12,804 nucleotides of DNA from Candidatus Hydrogenedentota bacterium. Its GTDB lineage: Bacteria > Hydrogenedentota > Hydrogenedentia > Hydrogenedentales > SLHB01. The position numbers and the translations under genes were made by a program. The notes under the pieces are model-generated. The model saw nothing but the letters and a program-made list of their open reading frames with translations, did no database searches and had not been told where the DNA came from. The first letter of the stretch is position 1. Every line of letters begins with the position of its first letter. Positions 1-6,783 of the stretch are shown here, in pieces. Location of the stretch: NCBI GenBank assembly GCA_026387845.1, contig JAPLKX010000245.1:1-12804 (forward strand). The letters run 5' to 3'.

Positions 1-1049
1 TCTTCGGGCAGCCCGACGCCGACGTTGACGAGGCTGCCGGGGCCGGTGGTTTCGGTAAATACCGATGCGGCAAGCCGCGCGAGCTCTTCGTCGACGGCGC
101 TCCTGCGCGGGGTGATGCCGAGGACGTGGTTGACGAACTTCAGCCGCAGGATTCCTTCGTCGATGGGCAGGTTGCTCGATGTGGTGAACATGGGCCAGTA
201 GCGCCGGTGATGGACCGACGCCACTTGTTCCGCGCCGGGGTACACCACGACCGCGTCTACCTGATCGCCCGGCAGGAACACTTCGCCCCAACCTTTTTCG
301 ACAAGCCGGCCGGCCAGCACGATCACTTTGCCGCCGTTGGCCCGTGCGGCTTTGGCCACCATGCCCGATTCGGCGATCATGGCGCAGTTCTTCATGTAGA
401 TATTGCCGGCGCGATCGGCGGCGGGCGCATTGAACATACCCACGGTCACTTTAGGGATGGTGAACCGCAGCTTGTCTTCTTCGATGTTGACGTACTGCAT
501 GCCGCCGGGGTTGGCGACGGGCGTCCCGTTGCCGACGCGCGGGTCGACGTGCGTGCCGATGCCCGTGGACGTGAGCACGGAGTCCTCGCCGCGCGCCTGG
601 CCCTCGAGCAAGAACGCCAGCGCACCTTGGGGGAGGCATTGCAGGTCGAGTTTCCCCTGGTCCGCGAGCCGCAGGACGTTTTTAAACGTTTCGGCGTGGC
701 CGGAGAAAAACCGGGTGCACAGGCCGTCGCGGGCCAGTTCGTCGAGCGAGCCGGGGACTCGACCTCGGCTGCCCACACCGCCGATTGCCATGGCAGTGAT
801 CCCTGCGGGATGGCCGGTTTGCGCGAACCGCTCGCAGATCGCGTGGTAGAGGATGCTGGGCCACTGACTGCTGCCGAGGCCGGATGTGGCGATGAAATCG
901 CCGTCGCGGATGAGGCCGGCGGCTTCGAATGGGCTCATGAACTTGGCGCAGCCGGCGGGAGGCGGGGGGAAGTGGGTATCGTATCGGTACCAGCCATAAC
1001 GCCACCGGGCAATATGCGCCAGCAGGGCGGCTTTGGTCAGGAGGTTCAT
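1..1049 (-). CDS. Family I CoA-transferase (acetate/3-oxoacid type), 3'-truncated
   Basis: The frame stays open for 349 codons from ATG 1049 to the left edge. It has a GGAG Shine-Dalgarno at 1060-1057 (7-nt spacer) and a good promoter upstream. The A-type half is recognisable: an N-terminal segment at residues 38-65 (SPFEAAGLIRDGDFIATSGL), LPQGALA near 139-145, STGIGTHVDP near 161-170, and ADRAGNIY near 211-218. At the truncated end VNVGVGLPE (341-349) looks like the start of the B half (compare NLGIGLP of 3-oxoacid CoA-transferase B subunits). This is therefore a single-chain A-B fusion of the YdiF/SCOT type, which moves CoA between acyl-CoA and a free acid in the cytoplasm. The catalytic Glu of the B half lies beyond the window, so activity cannot be judged. 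Residues 1-37 precede the usual fold start and are rich in Trp, Tyr and Arg. Met38 is an alternative start but lacks a Shine-Dalgarno. Substrate unknown. Confidence 0.85.
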   Translation of the reverse strand, partial: MNLLTKAALLAHIARWRYGWYRYDTHFPPPPAGCAKFMSPFEAAGLIRDGDFIATSGLGSSQWPSILYHAICERFAQTGHPAGITAMAIGGVGSRGRVPGSLDELARDGLCTRFFSGHAETFKNVLRLADQGKLDLQCLPQGALAFLLEGQARGEDSVLTSTGIGTHVDPRVGNGTPVANPGGMQYVNIEEDKLRFTIPKVTVGMFNAPAADRAGNIYMKNCAMIAESGMVAKAARANGGKVIVLAGRLVEKGWGEVFLPGDQVDAVVVYPGAEQVASVHHRRYWPMFTTSSNLPIDEGILRLKFVNHVLGITPRRSAVDEELARLAASVFTETTGPGSLVNVGVGLPE

Positions 1050-1083
1050 GCGATAACTCCGGATACCGATAAGAAGTGCCGGT

Positions 1084-1111
1084 AGTATACATGATTATGT
1101 CTGGATGTAAA
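1084..1111 (-). promoter_or_regulatory. Sigma70-like promoter of the CoA-transferase gene
   Basis: On the minus strand TTTACA (1111-1106; 5 of 6 to TTGACA) lies 16 bp before TATACT (1089-1084; 5 of 6 to TATAAT). Transcription would start near 1077. That gives a leader of about 28 nt carrying the GGAG ribosome site before ATG 1049. The local DNA is AT-richer than the flanking genes. Inferred from consensus match only. Confidence 0.6.
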
Positions 1112-1125
1112 GGGGTCGGGCGGAA

Positions 1126-1136
1126 CCAGAATCCGC
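1126..1136 (-). promoter_or_regulatory. Copy 1 of 11-bp element GCGGATTCTGG (candidate operator)
   Basis: Read on the minus strand, 1136-1126 is GCGGATTCTGG. It ends 14 bp upstream of the -35 box of the CoA-transferase promoter, with its centre about 54 bp before the predicted transcript start. This is a position typical of activator sites. The copy also lies in a small palindrome (GCGGA / TCCGC arms, 1120-1136). Regulator unknown. Confidence 0.35.
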
Positions 1137-1304
1137 GCATAAAGAAAAGACATCAGGGACGAAAACGACATGAACGACAGAACCAACGGGGATCTTTTCT
1201 GAGGCCTGTGGTGAAAAATAGTGGCTCGAGTACCTTTGATAGAACCCTCTCGCGGAGACTGGCGGGAAATGACGTAGTTTCCGCGCAATCCCCATGACTT
1301 ACCT

Positions 1305-1315
1305 GCGGATTCTGG
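1305..1315 (+). promoter_or_regulatory. Copy 2 of 11-bp element GCGGATTCTGG (candidate operator)
   Basis: This is a perfect 11-bp match to the element at 1136-1126, on the opposite strand and therefore in the same orientation relative to its own gene. It ends 5 bp before the -35 box of the SDR promoter. It is followed directly by a partial second unit, GCGGAATTG. The function is inferred from position only. Confidence 0.35.
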
Positions 1316-1320
1316 CGGAA

Positions 1321-1349
1321 TTGCCTCCCCGGCGCCCGCCGTTTACTAT
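1321..1349 (+). promoter_or_regulatory. Sigma70-like promoter of the SDR gene
   Basis: TTGCCT (1321-1326), 17-bp spacer, TACTAT (1344-1349). The predicted start near 1356 leaves a leader of only about 14 nt, which is just enough to hold the GGAGG ribosome site before ATG 1370. Each hexamer matches consensus at 4 of 6 positions. The same TTG-N3 / 17 bp / TA-S-TAT layout recurs upstream of the genes at 2353 and 8196. Confidence 0.45.
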
Positions 1350-1369
1350 AGCGGCCACTGGAGGCTCTC

Positions 1370-2269
1370 ATGCGAATTGTTATCAGCGGGGCGTCGGGGC
1401 TCATCGGCCGGGCGCTGGCGAAAGCCGTCGAGGACCAGGGTCACGACGTGGTGCGGCTGGTTCGCCGGGCGCCGGAACGGCCCAACGAGGTCGCGTGGAA
1501 CCCGGACCGGGGCGAGATCGACGCGCGCGGCATGGCGGATTCCCACGCCCTGGTACATCTGGCCGGGGAAAACATCGCCGGCAGATGGACGCGCGCCAAA
1601 ATGCTGCGGATACTCGATAGCAGAATGAAAGGGACGCGGCTGCTGTCGGAATCGATGGGCCGTGTAGGCAGACGGCCGAACGTGTTCATCAGCGCGTCGG
1701 CGACGGGTTTCTACGGCAACCGCGCAGGCGAGTTGCTCACGGAACAGAGCTCTCCGGGCACCGGGTTCCTGGCGGAGGTGTGTCGCGAATGGGAATCGGC
1801 GTCGTGGCCGGCGGCGCAACACGGGTTGCGCGTGGTCAACTTACGGTTCGGGATGGTGCTGAGCCGGAACGGGGGCGCGCTGGCCAAGATGTTGCCGGCG
1901 TTCCGGCTTGGGCTGGGCGGCGTTCTCGGCGGGGGCCATCAACATATGCCGTGGGTGACACTCGAAGACGCCGTTGCCGCGATCCTGTACGTAATCTCGG
2001 ATGAAACGCTGGCAGGCCCCATTAATGTAGTCGCGCCCGAGACCGTGACAAACGAACAGTTCACAGACACGCTGGCGCGCGTGTTGCACCGCCCGGCACT
2101 ATTTCATGTGCCGGCAACGCTGTTGCGGCTGGCGTTCGGCCGGATGGCCGACGAGATGCTGCTGGCCAGCGCCAACGTTGTGCCGCAGCGGCTGATCGAG
2201 GCGGGGTTCCGGTTTACGTGGCCGGAACTCGAGCCGGCGCTGAAACACGTTCTCAGTGAGAAGTTCTGA
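1370..2269 (+). CDS. TIGR01777-family NAD(P)-binding epimerase-like SDR (YfcH/SDR39U type)
   Basis: This is a 299-aa atypical short-chain dehydrogenase, close to the family's usual length. The N-terminal Rossmann motif GASGLIG (residues 7-13) binds NAD(P). LVHLAGENIAGRWT (61-74) and SASATGFYG (108-116, with Tyr115 at the SDR catalytic position) are hallmarks of the TIGR01777 / YfcH group. MPWVTLEDAVAAI (193-205) and the C-terminal DUF1731-like part (about 240-299) complete it. The start is fixed by GGAGG at 1360-1364 with a 5-nt spacer. The enzyme is cytoplasmic and the physiological substrate of this family is not settled. The last two codons (Lys-Phe) and the TGA stop lie inside a heptad repeat also found at the end of the gene at 10654-12654. 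Confidence 0.92.
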   Translation: MRIVISGASGLIGRALAKAVEDQGHDVVRLVRRAPERPNEVAWNPDRGEIDARGMADSHALVHLAGENIAGRWTRAKMLRILDSRMKGTRLLSESMGRVGRRPNVFISASATGFYGNRAGELLTEQSSPGTGFLAEVCREWESASWPAAQHGLRVVNLRFGMVLSRNGGALAKMLPAFRLGLGGVLGGGHQHMPWVTLEDAVAAILYVISDETLAGPINVVAPETVTNEQFTDTLARVLHRPALFHVPATLLRLAFGRMADEMLLASANVVPQRLIEAGFRFTWPELEPALKHVLSEKF

Positions 2270-2282
2270 GTGCGAAGTTGAC
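2255..2282 (+). repeat. Heptad repeat, copy A, over the 3' end of the SDR gene
   Basis: There are four 7-bp units in a row: AGTGAGA (2255-2261), then AGTTCTG (2262-2268), then AGTGCGA (2269-2275), then AGTTGAC (2276-2282). The SDR stop codon TGA is 2267-2269, so the repeat supplies the final Lys-Phe and the stop. A second copy with the same unit order plus one extra unit is at 10668-10634 on the minus strand, again at a gene end. Confidence 0.7.
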
Positions 2283-2317
2283 AAGGAAAGAGGCCAGGGA
2301 ACGCCTCAGACTGTTGA

Positions 2318-2352
2318 TTGAACTCGGCGGGTCAGCCGGATACTATCCATGC
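2318..2352 (+). promoter_or_regulatory. Promoter giving a probable leaderless mRNA for the CocE-type hydrolase
   Basis: TTGAAC (2318-2323), 17-bp spacer, TACTAT (2341-2346), then six bases and ATG at 2353. The predicted transcript start falls on or next to the A of the start codon, and no Shine-Dalgarno precedes it. Both facts fit leaderless translation. The -10 box sits in a small palindrome (GGATA-C-TATCC). Prediction from sequence only. Confidence 0.45.
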
Positions 2353-4263
2353 ATGCGGAACGTGGGGCGGAAACGCTTTACCCTCAAACGCATTGCGCGG
2401 GTTTTGGCGTGTTTGACCGGCGCGTGTGCGTTGGGCCTTGTCGTGCTGGGACTGGTTGTCGAGATGCCGGGTGAAAAACGCACGCCGGCCGGGTATGCCC
2501 GCAACGAATCCCAGTATCTCACCATGCGGGACGGTGTTCGTATCGCCATCGATGTGTGGTACCCGCCCCGCCTTGCCCGGGAAGAGCGGATCCCGGCCGT
2601 TATGCGGGCCACCCGCTACTGGCGTGCGGCGGAAACGCGGTTTCCTTACCGCATCTTGTACGGACTGGGCCGGGCGGAGCCTTTGGGACTACGTGAAGCG
2701 GTAGGTTTCAACGAGGCCGGGTACGCCCTGGTGACCGTGGACGTGCGGGGCAGCGGCGCCTCGTTCGGACAGCGTCCGATCGAGTACTCGCCGGACGAGA
2801 CGGCCGACTTGGGCGAAGTGGCCGATTGGATTACAGGGCAACCGTGGTCCAATGGCAACGTGGGAACATACGGGGTGTCGTACGACGGTAACACGGCGGA
2901 ACTTGCGGCCGTCCCCAATTCGCCCGTGGTGAAAGCCGTTGCGCCTCAATACAATGATTTTGACCCGCTGATGTACCTGGCCATGCCGGGCGGCGTGTTC
3001 GATTCGGGCTTTATCCGCGCGTGGAACAACGGCAATCAGGCCCTGGACGCCAATGACCTGCCCGGGGCGATGGAAGCCACCGGATTTTCCCGCTTAATGC
3101 TGCGCGCGCTGTTCCGCGGGGTGAAAGCTGTGGATGAAGACCGGGGGCGTGTGTTGCTCGCCGAAGCCGTGGCCGGACACAAGACGGCCGACCTGTACAC
3201 GGGCCTGCTTCAACGAACCTATCGCGACGATGCCGTGGCCCAGACCGGGCAGACTGCCGAACAGATCAGCCCGTACGGCCTGAAAAAAGAGATCGAGGGT
3301 TCCGGCGTGCCGATGTATGTCTGGGTAAGTTGGATGGATGCGGGTACCGTTGACGGCGCCCTCAGCCGTTATCTCACGTTCAGCAACCCGCAAAAGGTTA
3401 TCATCGGCGCGTGGTCTCACGGCGGCGAGCATGACGCGGATCCGTTCCGCCCCGCCGACGCCCCGCCCGATCCCCCCGTTTCCACCCAACTCGGTATGCT
3501 CCTTGCATTTTTCGACCGCCACCTCAAAGATCCACCGGCCCTCCCCGGACGCGAGATCCGCTATTACGTCATGGGAAGCGGCCAATGGAAAACGACCCCG
3601 ACCTGGCCGCCGGCGGGTGTCACGCCGCAGCGGTGGTACTTCCAGGCGGATCATGGTCTGGCCCCCGGCAGCCCTGAGATCAACTCGGGCGCCGACGCAT
3701 ACACGGTCGATTATGCCGCCACTACGGGGCCGACCAACCGTTGGCACACTCAACTCGCCGGCGACGACGTCGTCTACCCGGACCGCGCACTCGAGGATCG
3801 GAAACTGCTGGCCTATACAAGCGCGCTGCTGCAAACCGATACGGAAATCACGGGCACGCCGCTGGTCACGCTCTATGTGTCCTCGACGGCGTCAGACGGG
3901 GCGTGTCATGTCTACCTCGAGGACGTGGCGCCGGACGGACGCGTGACCTACGTCACCGAAGGCATGTTGCGCGCCTTGCACCGCAAGGTGTCCGAGGCGC
4001 CGCCACCCTATGTGCAGTTGGGACCTTATCACACGTTTGCGCGCGCTGACGGTCAGTACCTCGTTCCCGGAGAGATCGCCGAGTTGCGATTCAGCCTGTA
4101 CACCACGTCCGTTCTCATCAAAAAAGACCACCGGATCCGTGTGGCCATAGCCGGCCATGACGCCTCGATGTTCGCCCGCTATCCCGAAACGGGGACGCCT
4201 GTGTTGACCCTATACCGCAGCAGCCTTCAGGCGTCGTCGATCGAACTGCCGATTTCGCGCTAA
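2353..4263 (+). CDS. CocE/NonD-family serine hydrolase (X-Pro dipeptidyl-peptidase S15-like), membrane-anchored or secreted
   Basis: From ATG 2353 this is 636 aa. A basic start (RNVGRKRFTLKRIAR) and a hydrophobic stretch at about residues 17-37 form a signal anchor or signal peptide, so the enzyme acts outside the cytoplasm. The alpha/beta-hydrolase core carries VDVRGSG (129-135) and the nucleophile motif GVSYDG with Ser176. Asp329 (WMDAG) and His356 (WSHGG) complete the expected triad. Residues from about 425 match the C-terminal jelly-roll domain of the S15/CocE family. Members hydrolyse acyl esters or X-Pro peptides; the substrate here is unknown. The frame is open up to a TTG at 2278, but that TTG lies in the heptad repeat with no ribosome site, so I prefer ATG 2353. 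The gene converges on the esterase gene with a 24-bp gap that holds no clear terminator. Confidence 0.88.
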   Translation: MRNVGRKRFTLKRIARVLACLTGACALGLVVLGLVVEMPGEKRTPAGYARNESQYLTMRDGVRIAIDVWYPPRLAREERIPAVMRATRYWRAAETRFPYRILYGLGRAEPLGLREAVGFNEAGYALVTVDVRGSGASFGQRPIEYSPDETADLGEVADWITGQPWSNGNVGTYGVSYDGNTAELAAVPNSPVVKAVAPQYNDFDPLMYLAMPGGVFDSGFIRAWNNGNQALDANDLPGAMEATGFSRLMLRALFRGVKAVDEDRGRVLLAEAVAGHKTADLYTGLLQRTYRDDAVAQTGQTAEQISPYGLKKEIEGSGVPMYVWVSWMDAGTVDGALSRYLTFSNPQKVIIGAWSHGGEHDADPFRPADAPPDPPVSTQLGMLLAFFDRHLKDPPALPGREIRYYVMGSGQWKTTPTWPPAGVTPQRWYFQADHGLAPGSPEINSGADAYTVDYAATTGPTNRWHTQLAGDDVVYPDRALEDRKLLAYTSALLQTDTEITGTPLVTLYVSSTASDGACHVYLEDVAPDGRVTYVTEGMLRALHRKVSEAPPPYVQLGPYHTFARADGQYLVPGEIAELRFSLYTTSVLIKKDHRIRVAIAGHDASMFARYPETGTPVLTLYRSSLQASSIELPISR

Positions 4264-4287
4264 AGACGGTTGGCAGTACGAAGATCA

Positions 4288-5280
4288 TTACGCGAGGTGT
4301 TGAAGTAGAAACGCGGTGGTGCGGTCCAATACGTTTTTGTAGTCTTCCGGTTTGGCGTGGGCGAACCCGTGGCCGGCGCCCTCGAGCGTAATGAGTTCGT
4401 GTTCGACCCCGGCGTGCTGGAGCGCATCGGCCATCTGTACCGACAGCGCATAAGGCACGTCGGTATCGTTGGTGCCGTGGGCGAGCAGTGTGGGCGGATA
4501 CGCCGGCGTAACGTTCTTGACGGGGCAAAACGGCACGAACGAATCCGGGGTGGTATGGGGATCGATGCCCACGACTTCGTTGGGCCAGATGCCCTGTTGG
4601 CGGCAGTATAGGTAGAAATCGCCGCGCCGGTTACCTTGCGGGTTGCCGCAGGGGATTCCCTGACCCACCGCGCTCATGGCCTCCTCCTTGGAAACCATAG
4701 GCTTGGTGCAATAGAAGGGATCGGGCTTGCTGTACCATTCGCCGACGATATCGCCGTAGCCGAAATAGGATACAAGTGCTTTCGGGCGGGGCTGGATGCA
4801 AAACCCCGTCATCAACGTCAGATAGCCGCCTGCGGATCCTCCTTGCACACCGATTTGGTCCGGATTGCCGCCGAACAGGTCCGGCCCTTGTTCGCGGAGC
4901 CAGGCAAAGGCATCCTGGACGTCCTTGATGATTTCCGGCAGTTTGGTCTCCGGCGCGAGACGATAATCGATTGATGCCACGGCAAATCCCTTGTCAAGCA
5001 GCGGGCTGAACACGTCCATCTGGATCGGGTACCGTGCCCCCATGATCAGGGCGCCGCCGTGGATCGCGACGATGATGGGCCGTAGACGGCCAGCCGCGGC
5101 GCCGGTGTACACGTCAAGCTTGATTGCGCAATCCCCGACCCGTTTGAAGGTGTACGTCTCCATGCAGACCTCGCGTTTGGGTCGTTTCCGCGATTCCGTC
5201 CGAGATCGGCCGCCCGTTGCCGCACACCCGCATGCCGTTGCCGCCACAACCAGTTGTTTGAGCGCCTTTCTTCGGTCCAT
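4288..5280 (-). CDS. Exported alpha/beta-hydrolase esterase (acetyl-esterase / BD-FAE-like)
   Basis: 330 aa. The N-terminus has a twin-arginine-like motif (DRRKALKQL) followed by a short hydrophobic, Ala/Cys-rich stretch (residues 11-24), suggesting export. The hydrolase domain shows the oxyanion-hole motif HGGAL (74-78), SIDYRLAPE (103-111), nucleophile Ser149 in GGSAGG, Asp272 in HGTNDTDVP and His304 in GAGHGF, so the triad is complete. This pattern fits carbohydrate or xylan-type acetyl esterases and the BD-FAE group. The start at 5280 has AAGGA 10 nt upstream. An internal ATG at 5163 (Met40) with GAGG 5 nt upstream could make a cytoplasmic form without the signal. It is the third gene of the minus-strand run, 60 bp behind the propeller gene, and probably cotranscribed. 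Confidence 0.85.
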   Translation of the reverse strand: MDRRKALKQLVVAATACGCAATGGRSRTESRKRPKREVCMETYTFKRVGDCAIKLDVYTGAAAGRLRPIIVAIHGGALIMGARYPIQMDVFSPLLDKGFAVASIDYRLAPETKLPEIIKDVQDAFAWLREQGPDLFGGNPDQIGVQGGSAGGYLTLMTGFCIQPRPKALVSYFGYGDIVGEWYSKPDPFYCTKPMVSKEEAMSAVGQGIPCGNPQGNRRGDFYLYCRQQGIWPNEVVGIDPHTTPDSFVPFCPVKNVTPAYPPTLLAHGTNDTDVPYALSVQMADALQHAGVEHELITLEGAGHGFAHAKPEDYKNVLDRTTAFLLQHLA

Positions 5281-5340
5281 GAGTCATGAATCCTTTTTCG
5301 TGTTAGTCGCCTTGCCGGTGATTTCAGGGCTGCAACGCGT

Positions 5341-6783
5341 CTATTCGTCACTATCAATTTCTTCTCCCAATTTGTTGCGGCCCTTCTTGACGGGTTTGCC
5401 TGGTTTCGACGCCGGTTGGACCGACTCGAGGTCCTTCAGGCGGTCTCCGAGGTTGCTTGCCTCTTCTTCGGGCCTTCCGATGGGCCCGCTGTCTCCCAGG
5501 AGATACAACTTTCTGTACAAGTGATTTTGCGCCGGATTGTTTTCGTTGACCACCATCCGTCCGTCGGGATGCGCGTTGCGAACCAGTGTGCTTGCAGTAT
5601 AGGTCGAGTCGGGCGAAGATATGAGACAGGACCCTTTTGCCCAAGTCAGACCGCCATCGGTTGTTCTCCACCAACATACCTCGCCGCCGCCCGTGAGCAA
5701 CATTCTGACCACTTTCGGGGACTCGACAATCATGTCTCCGTCTCCTCCAGGGACCGCAACCGGTTTCTGCCAGGCGTTGCCCAGCCAACGGAAGTAGTGC
5801 ACCTGCCCCTGCCGCCTGAAGAAAAGATGCGGATTGCCGTCGTCATCCACGCGGCAGGTGCCATGATTGGACTTTTCCTTAGCGGTATAGGTATCACACA
5901 CCAAGGTGTTTTGGTCCGCGTATTCCTTCGTGACCGGCAGGACCAGCTTGTTTCCGCCGGCGTTCTCCCAGGATTCGTCACCGCAGTTCATTTTCATGTA
6001 GTAGCCGTTGTATCGTTCCCTGGTGTGCCCGTTGGTCCTGCACAGATGGTAGACATAGGATGCGGTGATCGTGTCGCCTTTTCCATTCTCGAACCATGCA
6101 TACCAGGCGTCATGAATATTGGGGTCGCTTTGCTGCGTTTTGTGCTTCAAAACGGAAACCGGCGGCGAGAAGGTCCGGCAGTTGTCGGTTGATTTCTGAT
6201 AGACCCAGTCGCTCTGGTGCGACCCGTGCCGGTAGAAGAGATAAATGTCTCCGTCGTCCATTTTCACGAATTGGCTGTACGTGCCGAACGGCGAAATGTT
6301 GTCTAAAACCTCCCAAGCGGAGATGTCCTGCGGGTTCTTCGAAACGACATGCGTCTGTTTGCCATTTCCGGCCGCACCGAGCGTATTCTTACCCAGTCTG
6401 AAATAGCCGCCATGGCCGCCGAAAACCAGATGGATATACCCGTTCCCATCCACAATCATCGCGGGACGCCCGTGGTTGTCGGGGCCTTTTGGGTCCACCG
6501 GGTCCGGTGTCTTTCCCATCGGGTTCTCGCCCGCTTGCACCGGCCCCGACCATTTCTTGGCGGCATGGTCATAGGCGCAGACATAGGGGTCCTCATGAGG
6601 CCCCTGATAGGCGATGTAGGTTACTCTGTTGTAGTACTCGGCGCACGGATGCTGTATCACAGCGACCGGATTGCCGTATCCATTGTCCGTAAAGTAATCC
6701 ACCATGCCTGCTGAAGAAATGCCGCTTAGCAGAAACAGCATAGCGGTTAGTCTCGTAATCATTGGCACTCTTGTTCCCTTCAT
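5341..6783 (-). CDS. Secreted BNR_4-type beta-propeller protein, possible polysaccharide lyase
   Basis: 480 aa with a signal peptide (ITRLTAMLFLLSGISSAG, residues 9-26). Repeated propeller blades include DNHGRPAMIVDGNGYIHLVF (102-121), GHGG (123-126), YLFYRHGSH (181-189), a second blade-like NPHLFFRR (317-324) and an Asp box TTDGGLTW (374-381). This is the BNR_4 type of propeller, a group related to PL24/PL25 ulvan lyases. Conserved-looking His104, His124, Tyr169 and Arg185 resemble the His/His/Tyr/Arg set I recall for those lyases, so an eliminase acting on uronate-containing polysaccharide is possible but unproven. The C-terminal 45 residues are charged and low in complexity. The start overlaps the stop of the Fe-S gene by 4 bp (ATGA) and has GAGGG 8 nt upstream. 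Met8 is an alternative start. Confidence 0.8.
   Translation of the reverse strand: MKGTRVPMITRLTAMLFLLSGISSAGMVDYFTDNGYGNPVAVIQHPCAEYYNRVTYIAYQGPHEDPYVCAYDHAAKKWSGPVQAGENPMGKTPDPVDPKGPDNHGRPAMIVDGNGYIHLVFGGHGGYFRLGKNTLGAAGNGKQTHVVSKNPQDISAWEVLDNISPFGTYSQFVKMDDGDIYLFYRHGSHQSDWVYQKSTDNCRTFSPPVSVLKHKTQQSDPNIHDAWYAWFENGKGDTITASYVYHLCRTNGHTRERYNGYYMKMNCGDESWENAGGNKLVLPVTKEYADQNTLVCDTYTAKEKSNHGTCRVDDDGNPHLFFRRQGQVHYFRWLGNAWQKPVAVPGGDGDMIVESPKVVRMLLTGGGEVCWWRTTDGGLTWAKGSCLISSPDSTYTASTLVRNAHPDGRMVVNENNPAQNHLYRKLYLLGDSGPIGRPEEEASNLGDRLKDLESVQPASKPGKPVKKGRNKLGEEIDSDE

Larger units (their letters stand above)
1050..1369. other. Divergent intergenic region between CoA-transferase and SDR genes
   Basis: This 320-bp non-coding stretch is the largest in the window and is more AT-rich in its left half. 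It holds the minus-strand promoter (1111-1084), a plus-strand promoter (1321-1349), and two copies of GCGGATTCTGG placed just upstream of the two -35 boxes. Short open frames across it have no Shine-Dalgarno and no recognisable product, so I do not call a gene. I see no convincing riboswitch, tRNA or terminator. Confidence 0.6.

Noticed and set aside
126..1085. 319-codon open frame on the plus strand
   Set aside because: It is antisense to the CoA-transferase, whose frame is open to the window edge and carries family motifs.
2278..2352. TTG start giving a 25-residue longer CocE-type hydrolase
   Set aside because: The TTG is part of the heptad repeat and has no ribosome site, while ATG 2353 directly precedes the basic/hydrophobic export signal.
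4264..4287. Terminator between the convergent CocE-type and esterase genes
   Set aside because: The 24-bp gap has no stable stem or T-run.
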